From Myxococcaceae bacterium JPH2 (GTDB lineage: Bacteria > Myxococcota > Myxococcia > Myxococcales > Myxococcaceae), in NCBI GenBank assembly GCA_016458225.1, contig JAEMGR010000013.1:62001-126000 (forward strand): 64,000 nucleotides of DNA, in the 5' to 3' direction. A program made the position numbers and the translations under genes. The notes under the pieces are model-generated. The model saw nothing but the letters and a program-made list of their open reading frames with translations. It ran no database searches and was not told the DNA's origin. Below are positions 51,912 through 59,965 of this stretch, piece by piece; position 1 is the stretch's first letter; each line of letters starts with the position of its first letter.

Positions 51912-52612
51912 GCCGGGTCCTCCTTGGCGCTCTTGGGCGCCATCGCTGTCCAGCGCAGCCCCCGGAGGGGCGCTCCCACCGTGCGGCCCATGGCCGCGGC
52001 CAGCATTCCCGGCTCGGACTCCTCGACCTCCAACTCCAGCCGACGGCTGTCGAAGTCGAGGGCGCAGCTCTTCACCAGCACGTTGCGGTCGCCCAGGGCC
52101 TTGCGCAGCGCGGCCTCGGCGCCGACGAGGTCATCGGACTGCGCGCTCAGCAACAGCCGCTGCCGGGCCACCGTCTTCGCGGGCCGATTGAACAGGTCCA
52201 GGACGAACAGCAACACGGTGGTGAAGGCCGTGCCCACGGCCGCCAGCACGAGGTTCCCGTGCCCGCACGCCATGCCGAAGCCGATGACAAGGAAGAGGAT
52301 GGCCGCGTCGCGCGGATCCTTCAGTCCCGAGCGGAAGCGCACGAAGCCGCCCAGCCCCACCAAGCCGAACGCCTTGGCCACGCTGTTGCCGATGACGGTC
52401 GTGATGACCGCCGCCGCGGCGCACAGCAGCACCTGGGCCTGCACCATCTCCGCGCGGGGCAGGGGATGTCCGAGCAAGGGCCGCCAGGGCCTCAGCGACA
52501 GCAGCGTCCCGATGAGCACCGCGGCCAACATGCGCGGAAGAATGGACGCCAGGGAGAAGGCGTGAAGCTCGGTCTGAACCTCTTGCATGAGGGGCGCGAA
52601 CGCGGTGTCCAT
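51908..52612 (-). CDS. DUF4956-like inner membrane protein
   Basis: The 234-residue protein has about four hydrophobic helices in its first 150 residues. The TTVIGNSVAKAFGLVGLGGFVRFRSGL segment contains the GxGxxVRFRS core typical of DUF4956 and of related MgtC-like proteins. A soluble domain of about 80 residues follows. In other bacteria DUF4956 genes are frequently next to VTC-domain polyphosphate-polymerase-like genes, as here. It is a candidate membrane anchor or channel of the system. The gap to the upstream kinase gene is 12 bases. Confidence 0.78.
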   Translation of the reverse strand: MDTAFAPLMQEVQTELHAFSLASILPRMLAAVLIGTLLSLRPWRPLLGHPLPRAEMVQAQVLLCAAAAVITTVIGNSVAKAFGLVGLGGFVRFRSGLKDPRDAAILFLVIGFGMACGHGNLVLAAVGTAFTTVLLFVLDLFNRPAKTVARQRLLLSAQSDDLVGAEAALRKALGDRNVLVKSCALDFDSRRLELEVEESEPGMLAAAMGRTVGAPLRGLRWTAMAPKSAKEDPA

Positions 52613-52624
52613 GTCGGCGGCCTC

Positions 52625-54331
52625 CTAGGATTCGAGTTGAACCGTGGGGCTCGGCTGAGTCCCGGAGCGAGGAACACGGCCCGAGCGCGCTGCTTCGCGC
52701 GCCGTGGCCACCACGGCGTAGGCATTGCGCAGCACCGGCAGGCTGCCCGGATGGGACTCCAGCGCGCGCTCCAGCAACACGCGGGCTTCGGGCCCCAGCA
52801 GCAGTCCGCGCAGCGAGGACACCACCGTGCAGGTCCACTGCCGTGCGTGGCGCGCGCGCAATCGCCAGGCGCGCGGATCATCCAAGCCATCCAGTGAGTC
52901 GATGGCCTCCTTCGTGCGTGTCGCGCCGCGCTCGCGCAGGGCCCACGCGTCGTCCGTGGTGAGCCCCGTCACGGAGCGGAGCACGAGCTTCAGTGCCTTG
53001 CCCTCGAGTTGGGCCCGAAGGGTCCGTGCCACCGGCGTGTCCAAGCCGGTGGTGCTGCGCAGCACCGCCAACCGGTCGTGTGACACCAGCTCCTGGCGCA
53101 CGGCCTCGGCGCGCGGGGAGTCCAGTCCCGCGAGGCTGCGCGCGACCGCGGGATACAGCTCGCGTCGCATGCCTGCCTCGCGAACCTCCCAGGATTCTTC
53201 TCCATCCACGCCCCCCAGGCCCGCGAGCACGTCTGCAAGTCGTCCGTCGCGCAGGCCGCGCTCGCGCAGGGCCCAGGCCTCGGGTGAGGCATGGTGTGAC
53301 AGGCTGGCCAGGACCTCGGACGCGGCCTGGGGATACAGCCTCATTCGCAAGGCATCCGCGCGCGGTGACGTGAGCGCCTCCAGCCCGCTCGCCACGCTCG
53401 TGGGCGTCGTCGCCGCGAGCGCCTCGCGCAAGTCCCACGCCGCTTCGTCGTCCAGTCCGAGCAGCCCGCCCGCGATGAGGGCAGGGTAGCGCTCGGCCAG
53501 GGCGAGGCGCCGCTGATGCGCGGGCAGTCCCGGAATGCGGCCCAACATCCATGCGGCCAGATGCGGCTCGCGAGGCTCCAGCGCATCCATCGCGAGGAAG
53601 AAGCGCGACTCCACATCGGCCACGGATGCCGTGCCCGGCTGCGGTGCCGGGGGCGCGGGCACGAGCCGCTGCACGGGCAGCTCGCGCTGCTCCAGCCGCG
53701 CCACCACGGCCTCCACCAGCCGCTGCTCCAACACCCACAGGGGCTGCTCGTTGTTCTCCAGGATGAGCCAGTGATGCGGATCCTTCCGGGCCATGGCGAG
53801 GAAGGACTCGCGCACGCGCACGGACAGGCCCGCGCCCGACAGGCCCTTGCGGCTGTCGGCGTCTTGCGCGCGTCCTCCCTGGACCTTGCCCAGGCGCTTG
53901 CGCAGCCGCGCCAGCTCGGGATCCACATCCACCAGGATGACCAGGTCGGGCCACAGCCCCTGGGCGGCCAGCTCGCAAGCGCCCTGCAGGGAGTCCATGG
54001 GCAGGCCCCGGCCACCGCTGCTCAGCGCGAGCTGCGAGTGCAGGTACCGGTCCGTGATGCACACCTCGCCGCGAGCCAGCGCGGGCGCCACCACCTCTTC
54101 CAGTTGCTGCGCATCGCGCGCCAGGTTGAGGAAGAACTCGGCGCGGGAGGTCATCTCCAGCAGGCGCGAGTCGCGTGTCAGCTCCCGGATGCGCCGCGCG
54201 GTGGGCGACTGCAGCTCGCCGCCCTCGCGCGCGTGCACCACCTTGTACCCGAGCCGCTTGAGCCGCGCGGCCAGCAGGTTGGACAGCGTCGTCTTGCCGC
54301 TGCCGTCGATACCTTCAAAGTCGATGAACAC
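52625..54331 (-). CDS. dTMP kinase-like domain fused to about nine 28-residue repeats
   Basis: Residues 1-210 are a thymidylate kinase-like P-loop domain. It has GIDGSGKT at 7-14, DRYLHSQLALSSGGRG from 94 (the DRY motif of TMPK and its GRG end), and a LID-like segment with several Arg and Lys near 150-165. From about residue 282 to 540 there are about nine repeats of the form LxGLDDxxAWxLRExxxx with a following Leu-rich helix. These probably form an alpha-solenoid, HEAT-like. The protein is 568 residues long, against about 210 for Tmk, so the repeat half is an addition. Its place in the VTC operon suggests a phosphotransfer role other than DNA precursor synthesis, but a normal Tmk activity is possible. 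Confidence 0.85.
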   Translation of the reverse strand: MFIDFEGIDGSGKTTLSNLLAARLKRLGYKVVHAREGGELQSPTARRIRELTRDSRLLEMTSRAEFFLNLARDAQQLEEVVAPALARGEVCITDRYLHSQLALSSGGRGLPMDSLQGACELAAQGLWPDLVILVDVDPELARLRKRLGKVQGGRAQDADSRKGLSGAGLSVRVRESFLAMARKDPHHWLILENNEQPLWVLEQRLVEAVVARLEQRELPVQRLVPAPPAPQPGTASVADVESRFFLAMDALEPREPHLAAWMLGRIPGLPAHQRRLALAERYPALIAGGLLGLDDEAAWDLREALAATTPTSVASGLEALTSPRADALRMRLYPQAASEVLASLSHHASPEAWALRERGLRDGRLADVLAGLGGVDGEESWEVREAGMRRELYPAVARSLAGLDSPRAEAVRQELVSHDRLAVLRSTTGLDTPVARTLRAQLEGKALKLVLRSVTGLTTDDAWALRERGATRTKEAIDSLDGLDDPRAWRLRARHARQWTCTVVSSLRGLLLGPEARVLLERALESHPGSLPVLRNAYAVVATAREAARSGRVPRSGTQPSPTVQLES

Positions 54332-54337
54332 GGTGCC

Positions 54338-55051
54338 CTATCCCCCCGTCGCCCCGGCCGCGGTGAAGGCGTGGACGCGTGCCATGCCTTCCGCGAACTT
54401 GCTGTAGGCCGGCGCGCCCCCCACTTGCAGCGCCGCCAGCCACCCGGGCAGCTCCCGCCCCAGGTGCTTCACCTCGACCACCACGCGCGAATCCCTCGCC
54501 ACGGGCGCGCCCAATCGCTCGAACGTCAGCGCCGTGTCGCCCAGGGCCACCTCGGGGGTGATGGCGTGGAAGCCGATGCTCCGGTCCACCGTCACTCGCC
54601 AGGTCTCTTCCGCCTGGTACACGTGCCGCTGATACGTCACCGCCAACACGGGCCGCAGGCTGCCGCCCGCGATGAGGGGCAGCAGCCGCGCGCCCCCGCG
54701 CACCGCCTGACCGAGCCGAGCGCGTGGCACCCACAGGCGCCGCTTCTGCGTCACGCCGCCACGCTCCCGCTTGACCTCCAGCACCACGCGCTCCTGGCCT
54801 CCTGCTCCCAGGTCCGGCGCGTACTCCTTCGTGCGGACCTTGAGGCAGTCCTCGGGCGTGCGCAGCGCGCGCAGTGCCAGGGGACAGCCCGGCTTGTCGA
54901 AGTAGACCGACACGATGCGGGTGGGCGGGCTCGATGTGCCCTGCATCTCCTGGGACAGACGGTCGTGGAGCGCCGCGACCTGGCTCTCCTCGAGCACGAG
55001 CTTGAACTCACGGCGCAGCCGCGTGACCTCGCCTTCGGCGAACGAGCGCAT
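54338..55051 (-). CDS. VTC-domain protein (polyphosphate polymerase-like, TTM fold)
   Basis: The 237-residue protein has the triphosphate tunnel fold features of the VTC domain. These are an N-terminal EFK segment (15-17), YFD (50-52), KVRTKEY (71-77), a basic-acidic VVLEVKRER strand (89-97) and a late VVVEVKHL strand. In yeast Vtc4 the same fold makes polyphosphate from ATP on a ring of basic and acidic residues. Without SPX or transmembrane domains it is soluble, so it may act with the DUF4956 membrane protein. The gap to the porin gene is 13 bases. The exact product is not proven by sequence alone. Confidence 0.88.
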   Translation of the reverse strand: MRSFAEGEVTRLRREFKLVLEESQVAALHDRLSQEMQGTSSPPTRIVSVYFDKPGCPLALRALRTPEDCLKVRTKEYAPDLGAGGQERVVLEVKRERGGVTQKRRLWVPRARLGQAVRGGARLLPLIAGGSLRPVLAVTYQRHVYQAEETWRVTVDRSIGFHAITPEVALGDTALTFERLGAPVARDSRVVVEVKHLGRELPGWLAALQVGGAPAYSKFAEGMARVHAFTAAGATGG

Positions 55052-55064
55052 GGTGGACTCCGAC

Positions 55065-56225
55065 TCACTGGAAGCGGGTGGCGAGTTGCAGCGACAGCTC
55101 CAGCGCGGCCGCCGGATCTCCGGGCCTTAGGGCGCGCTCCACCTGGAGCTGGACCTTGAACAGGTCGGCCAGCAACAGGTTGAGTCCCCCCACCAGCGCG
55201 TGGCCCGTCTTCGTCACCGCGTCGACGCGAAGCTGGAGCGCTTCCGCGCCGAGCACCGGTTGGAGCGCCCAGCCATGCTGCCCCAGGCCCACCAGCCACG
55301 ACGCCAGGAAGAGCTGTGCGGTGAAGGGCCCCAGGGCCACTCTCCCGGCGACGCCCTCGGCGGTGAGCAGCAGCGCGCCCACCTGGAGCTGTGCGTCGGT
55401 GGAGAGCGCGTACTGGCGCGTGCCGTCGAAGACCTGCGTGAGATAGGTGCTGGCCCCCACCGTGAGGCGCTTGAGCGGCTGCACGCTGACGCGCACCGCG
55501 CCGTCCTCACTGAGGCGCTCGCCCGCGTCATCCTCCGCGCCCTGGAAGAGTCCCGCGGACACCTTGAGGCCCCAGGCTTCCTTCCACCGCGCCTCACCCA
55601 TCACGCCCAGCCGACGTCCTCCCAGGTCATTCGTGTCGACGAGGTAGTCCGTCACGAGGCCGCGGCCCTGCAATGGCAGCGTCCACGAGGAGTCCAGCTC
55701 GCGCTGGAGGAAGGGCGCCTTGAACCGGCCGCCGTACAAGCGAAGCCGCTTCGAGTCGTTCGACAGTCGCACGAACGCGTCCTTCAGGATGGACTTGGAG
55801 GCGAGGTCGGCGCTCAGCTCCGCGTCCACGTTGGGGAAGGACGCCTCCACGCCCACGCGCGCGGAAGGGATGCTGAGCGAACGCGCGTAGTTCGCCCGCT
55901 CATCCGCCCGCGCTTGCGCGAAGACCCGTCCAAACAGTCGCAGCGTGTGGACGGGAGCGTCCGCGTCCTGAGCCGCGTCGTCGACCTTGTCCGCACCCGC
56001 CGGGTCCTCACCCAGCGAGTCCGCGGGCTTCACCTTGCGAGGTGCCGCCTTGTCCTTCGCGCCACCCGACGCACGCGGCGGGGGCTTGGACTGAGTAACC
56101 GACTCGCTGGGGTCCGGCGGAGGCCCGCCCTCATCCCGCTCCGCCCCCGCCACCGCCGGAATCCCCAGGAGGACTGCGGCGAGAAGTCCCCGCCACTCCT
56201 GTTCAGCCAACCGCCACCCCACCAT
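55065..56225 (-). CDS. Phosphate-selective porin (OprO/OprP)-like outer-membrane protein
   Basis: With the ATG at 56225 the protein has 386 residues and a signal-like N-terminus (about 1-28, ending in VAGAE). A Pro/Lys/Asp-rich linker and a barrel region from about residue 95 follow. The VFAQARADERANYARSLSI and GRFKAPFLQRELDSSW type segments are like those of Pfam phosphate-selective porins O and P. It ends in a Phe-containing strand (LATRFQ). GGGAGG lies 9 bases before the ATG. The longer frame from 56252 is also open. It is the first gene of the VTC operon. Confidence 0.8.
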   Translation of the reverse strand: MVGWRLAEQEWRGLLAAVLLGIPAVAGAERDEGGPPPDPSESVTQSKPPPRASGGAKDKAAPRKVKPADSLGEDPAGADKVDDAAQDADAPVHTLRLFGRVFAQARADERANYARSLSIPSARVGVEASFPNVDAELSADLASKSILKDAFVRLSNDSKRLRLYGGRFKAPFLQRELDSSWTLPLQGRGLVTDYLVDTNDLGGRRLGVMGEARWKEAWGLKVSAGLFQGAEDDAGERLSEDGAVRVSVQPLKRLTVGASTYLTQVFDGTRQYALSTDAQLQVGALLLTAEGVAGRVALGPFTAQLFLASWLVGLGQHGWALQPVLGAEALQLRVDAVTKTGHALVGGLNLLLADLFKVQLQVERALRPGDPAAALELSLQLATRFQ

Positions 56226-56436
56226 TCCCCTCGCCTCCCGCCGCAGTCGCATGCCCCTGGTGCAACCAGGGTGCCTAGGGGGAGGCCTTCATGGCGGTGT
56301 GTGATGGTCGACGCGCGCACGGGCCCCGCGTCGTGATTCGGCCGTCCTCAGAGGAATGGGCGCGCCTCGGCCTGGGAAGGTTTTTTCCCTCGGAGAGCGA
56401 GGGAGCCTGTAACGGCCCCCTGTAAGAAGTGGCGCG

Positions 56437-57291
56437 TTACTGCCCGTTGCCGCGGTCCGGCGAGGTCTCCACCGGCGCTCCCGCCGAGGACTCCTGGGGC
56501 GCCGGGCCGGAACCTTCAGGCTTCGGAGCGGACTCGGTGGGCGCTGACGCGACCTGCTCCATCATGACGGTGGACTCCTGGGAGTCCGCGGCGGCCGTGG
56601 GAGGGGTCTCGGAGGAGACGGAGTTGACCGGCGCGGGCGCGTCGGAGGCACCCGCGGCATGGGACTCGGTGGGCACCGCGCTGCCCGCCTCGGGCACTCC
56701 GGTGGGAGCCACCTGGGTCACGGCGACAGCACGCTGGGTCTCATCCACCCGGGGCTCCGGTTCGCCTTCGCGCTTCAGGAGGTTGCGCGCACCCAGCACC
56801 AGCGCCACCACGACGCCCGCGCCGAGCAGCGCCCAGGCAAGCTCCTTGGGCGGAGGGCCGGACGCGACGGTGAAATGGGTGTGCAGCACCTTGAGCCGCG
56901 TGGTGCGGAAGCGCACGTCGACCTGCCAGGTCCCAGTCGTGGGCGGGGTGAACTCCGTGCGCCAGCTCTTGCCGTCCCGCTGCAGCGTGACGGTCTGCTG
57001 AGACAGCGCGCCCTCCTGTTGGAAGGTGACGGTGACGGGGCCCTCGAAGGAAGGGCCCTCGAAGCTGTTCACCCTCAAGGTGAGCTGGACGGGTGAGTCA
57101 GGCCGAGGATTGAGGGGGGTGATGGAGCCTTGGATCCGGTCCTCGGCGTCTTGCCAGGACAGCTCCAGCATGCCTGCGCGCCGCTCCACGGCGAGCTGAT
57201 CCGTCGCTGGCGCGGCGGCTGCCTGCATGGCCCACAGCCAGACCCACAAGAGGGGTGTCCAGGAAAACCTTCTCAGACACCTTTGCCTCAT
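56437..57291 (-). CDS. FixH-like exported/membrane protein
   Basis: The 284-residue protein has a signal sequence (1-26, ending in AAAAP) and a beta-sandwich domain at about 45-145. The TLRVNSFEG segment and TPPTTGTWQVDVRFRTTRLK follow the pattern of FixH/YtkA domains. A membrane helix comes next at about 155-175, then a Pro/Ala/Ser/Glu-rich tail of over 100 residues. The fold assignment is by eye. It is divergent from the Ser/Thr kinase at 57364. Its start codon sits next to the kinase promoter's -35 box, so expression of the two may be linked. Two CCTGTAA direct repeats (56406 and 56419) lie just past its stop. Confidence 0.75.
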   Translation of the reverse strand: MRQRCLRRFSWTPLLWVWLWAMQAAAAPATDQLAVERRAGMLELSWQDAEDRIQGSITPLNPRPDSPVQLTLRVNSFEGPSFEGPVTVTFQQEGALSQQTVTLQRDGKSWRTEFTPPTTGTWQVDVRFRTTRLKVLHTHFTVASGPPPKELAWALLGAGVVVALVLGARNLLKREGEPEPRVDETQRAVAVTQVAPTGVPEAGSAVPTESHAAGASDAPAPVNSVSSETPPTAAADSQESTVMMEQVASAPTESAPKPEGSGPAPQESSAGAPVETSPDRGNGQ

Positions 57292-57311
57292 CGCGGTGTG
57301 TCGCCTAGGAT
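57283..57311 (+). promoter_or_regulatory. Putative promoter for the Ser/Thr kinase gene
   Basis: TTGCCT, a 17-base spacer and TAGGAT form a good housekeeping-type promoter. The -35 box lies inside the first codons of the divergent FixH-like gene. The palindromic CCTAGG at the -10 also gives a TAGGCG box for the other strand 10 bases before that gene's ATG. Confidence 0.55.
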
Positions 57312-57363
57312 GCGCTGCTTTGACGCCTTCCACCGAGTTCGCTCCCCCCGGCGAGACCCCGGG

Positions 57364-59613
57364 ATGAACCCTCAATCTTTCGGGAAATACCAGCTCCTTA
57401 AGAAGCTCGCCACCGGTGGCATGGCCGAGGTCTGGCTTGCGCGCCAGATGGGCATCGAGGGCTTCCAGAAGAACCTGGTAGTCAAGCGCATCCTCCCGCA
57501 TCTCGCGGAAGACCGCGAATTCGTGGAGATGTTCCGCAACGAAGCGTTGATTGCGGCGCGCTTCAACCATCCGAACATCGCGCAGGTCTACGAGTTCGGC
57601 GAAGCCAACGGCACCTACTACATCGCCATGGAGTTCATCCACGGCGAGGACCTGGGCCGTGTGATGCGCAAGGCGTACAGCTCGAACCAGTGGATCGCGC
57701 GTCCGCTGGCCATCCGCATCGTCGCCTCGGCCTGCGAGGGCCTGTACTACGCGCACACGCGCATGGATGACGCGGGACGTCCCCTGAAGGTGGTGCACCG
57801 GGACATCTCACCGCAGAACATCCTCATCAGCTTCGACGGCTCGGTGAAGCTGGTGGACTTCGGCATCGCGAAGGCGGCGGATCAGGCCTCGCTGACCAAG
57901 TCCGGCGCCATCAAGGGCAAGTTCGCGTACATGGCGCCCGAGCAGGCCGCGGGCCGGCCACTGGACGCGCGCGCGGACATCTTCGCCATCGGCCTGGTGC
58001 TGTACGAGCTGCTCACCGGGCATCGGCCGCTCAAGCGGGACTCGGAGCTGGCCACGCTCCAGGCCGCCATGGAGTGCGCCATCCAGGTGCCCTCCGCCGT
58101 GGCGGACGTGCCGGAGGACATGGACGCGGTGGTGATGCGGGCGCTGGCGAAGAACGCCGACGACCGCTACCGCGAGGCCCGCCAGTTCCAGACGGCGCTG
58201 GAGGAGCTGCTCGTCAGCCAGCGTTGGGTGGCCGGCTCGGTGCAGATCTCCGAGCTGATGGAGACGCTGTTCGCGGACCGGCTGGAGGAGGAGCGCAAGC
58301 AGGGCCAGTTCGTGCCGGTGGATGAAGAGGCGAGCAGCTCGGGCTCGAGCCCTCCCGCCGCGCCAGACCGGGGCCGCAACCGCCCGGCCACCATGGACAT
58401 GAGCTGGGAGGCTCCTCCGGGTGAGTCGTCCCCGCGCGATCGCTCGAGGGCCTCGTCTCCGTCGCGCACGGCGGTTCCGCGCCGCAGCAGCGTGGCCCCG
58501 GCCGTCCAGCCCGAGGAGCCCAACGAGTGGGAGGCCCCCTCGGGCACGGGTGTCGAGGTGCCGCCTCGGCGCCGCACCAACGTGGCGGAGCCCGCGGCTC
58601 GCCGGGGCACGTCCACGTCCAATCCCAACGCCACCCAGGTGGCGCGCACCAGCTCGCGCTCGGACCTGAGCCGCGCGGGGGGCGCGGAGCCTTCGTCTCC
58701 GCCCCGGCGCACGCAGTCGCGCGTCGCGCCCGCGGCCGAGGAGTCACCACCGCCGCGCTCACGCTCGGGCGTGCATCCGATGGACGAGGAGGCGGACGAC
58801 GAGCGCACGATGTTGCCGCCGCCGGAGCCGCCGCCGCGCCGCCGCACGGGCATGGTGCAGGCCGCCGCCGAGTCGGAGCCGCCTCGGCGCCGCACGTCCA
58901 GCCGCGTGGATCAAGTCGCGGCCGCGCCGCGCGCCCGCCCCGCGCCCCGCGACGAGGATGCCGAGGAGTCCGCGCGCCGTCCCGAGCGCGTCATCGCCGC
59001 CGACGACCGGAAGATGCGCCGAGGCATCGAGTTCCGGAACGTCGCGATGATTGGCTTCATCGTGGGCCTGCTCGGCGTGCTCGGGGTGTTCCACAAGCCC
59101 ATCCTCAAGGTGCTCAACTCGACCGCCTCGGACGGGCAGGGTGTGTGGCTCACGGTGAACACCAACGAGAAGGTCAAGGTGTCCGTGAAGCACTCCGAGC
59201 GCTGCAGCGCGGCCGAGCCCGTGACGGTGCTGGGCTTCGCGCCATTCACGCGCAAGGACGGGGCGCACCTGCAGGACACGCTCATCCTGGAGAACGAGGA
59301 CCGGGGCATCTACGTCGAGGATCCGGACGTGCTCGCCTTCGGTGAGCCCGGCGACGTGAAGGTCCTGGACCGCACGTTCAAGGATGGCAACCTCCGCTTG
59401 AAGATCACCCCCAAGGGCCTCACGGGGTTGGTCATCATGCGCGACAATCAGCGCGTGGGCCTCCCCGGCAGCCAGCTGTCGCTGATGGAGGGCAAGCAGA
59501 AGCTCGAGCTGCGCGGTCCCAAGTTCAAGGACCCCGTCTTCTTCGAGGCCATCATCAAGCCGGGGGAGACGACCGAGGTCACCCTGGACGTCACCTCCGC
59601 CCTGGGTCAGTAG
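57364..59613 (+). CDS. Transmembrane Ser/Thr protein kinase
   Basis: The 749-residue protein has a kinase domain (1-290) with ATGGMAEVWLARQ, Lys41, HRDISPQN (145-152; Ser in place of the catalytic-loop Lys), DFGIAKA and APEQ. A low-complexity Pro/Arg/Ser/Glu region of about 250 residues follows with several RRRT repeats. One membrane helix (about 560-576) and a C-terminal extracytoplasmic domain of about 165 residues come next. The kinase half is closely similar to the one at 21078, so they are paralogues. The ATG at 57364 gives the standard FGKYQLLKKLATGGM start. It ends 7 bases inside the convergent rhodanese gene. Confidence 0.93.
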   Translation: MNPQSFGKYQLLKKLATGGMAEVWLARQMGIEGFQKNLVVKRILPHLAEDREFVEMFRNEALIAARFNHPNIAQVYEFGEANGTYYIAMEFIHGEDLGRVMRKAYSSNQWIARPLAIRIVASACEGLYYAHTRMDDAGRPLKVVHRDISPQNILISFDGSVKLVDFGIAKAADQASLTKSGAIKGKFAYMAPEQAAGRPLDARADIFAIGLVLYELLTGHRPLKRDSELATLQAAMECAIQVPSAVADVPEDMDAVVMRALAKNADDRYREARQFQTALEELLVSQRWVAGSVQISELMETLFADRLEEERKQGQFVPVDEEASSSGSSPPAAPDRGRNRPATMDMSWEAPPGESSPRDRSRASSPSRTAVPRRSSVAPAVQPEEPNEWEAPSGTGVEVPPRRRTNVAEPAARRGTSTSNPNATQVARTSSRSDLSRAGGAEPSSPPRRTQSRVAPAAEESPPPRSRSGVHPMDEEADDERTMLPPPEPPPRRRTGMVQAAAESEPPRRRTSSRVDQVAAAPRARPAPRDEDAEESARRPERVIAADDRKMRRGIEFRNVAMIGFIVGLLGVLGVFHKPILKVLNSTASDGQGVWLTVNTNEKVKVSVKHSERCSAAEPVTVLGFAPFTRKDGAHLQDTLILENEDRGIYVEDPDVLAFGEPGDVKVLDRTFKDGNLRLKITPKGLTGLVIMRDNQRVGLPGSQLSLMEGKQKLELRGPKFKDPVFFEAIIKPGETTEVTLDVTSALGQ

Positions 59614-59939
59614 CGGGGCAGGGCGGGGTCGACCGTCCGCGCATACAGGTCGATTCCGCCGCGCAGCGACACCGCCTCCAGCCCGCGTGACAGCAGGTAC
59701 GCGGTGCCGTCCAGGCTGCGCACGCCGTGGTGGCAGTAGACCACCACGGGCCGGCCTCGGAGGGCGTCCAGCTCGTCGTCTCGCTCGGCCAGCTCCGGCA
59801 GGGGAATCAGCACGGAGTCGGGCAGCGCCACCATCTCGTGCTCCTCGGGGAACCGCACGTCGAGCAGCGCGGGGCGCGACTCGACGGGGCCCGCGAGCAG
59901 GCGCGCGAGGTCGACGGGCATGATTTCGGGGATGGGCAT
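59607..59939 (-). CDS. Single-domain rhodanese-like protein
   Basis: The 110-residue protein has a rhodanese fold with LLDVRFPEEHEM near residue 25 and the active-site loop VYCHHGVRSLDGTAYLL near residue 68, with Cys as the sulfur carrier. Such proteins transfer sulfane sulfur to thiophilic acceptors. It lies 26 bases after the rhodanese-MoeB gene stop and overlaps the end of the convergent kinase gene. With its neighbours it forms a sulfur-transfer group. Confidence 0.9.
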   Translation of the reverse strand: MPIPEIMPVDLARLLAGPVESRPALLDVRFPEEHEMVALPDSVLIPLPELAERDDELDALRGRPVVVYCHHGVRSLDGTAYLLSRGLEAVSLRGGIDLYARTVDPALPRY

Positions 59940-59965
59940 GGACAGCGTCCTCGGGCGCGCGGGCG

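Noticed and set aside
56381-56403. Hairpin with a run of six T (T6, CCCTCG / CGAGGG) between the FixH-like and porin genes
   Set aside because: The T-run is 5' of the stem on the plus strand, and on the minus strand the stem is followed by A6, so it is not an intrinsic terminator in either direction.
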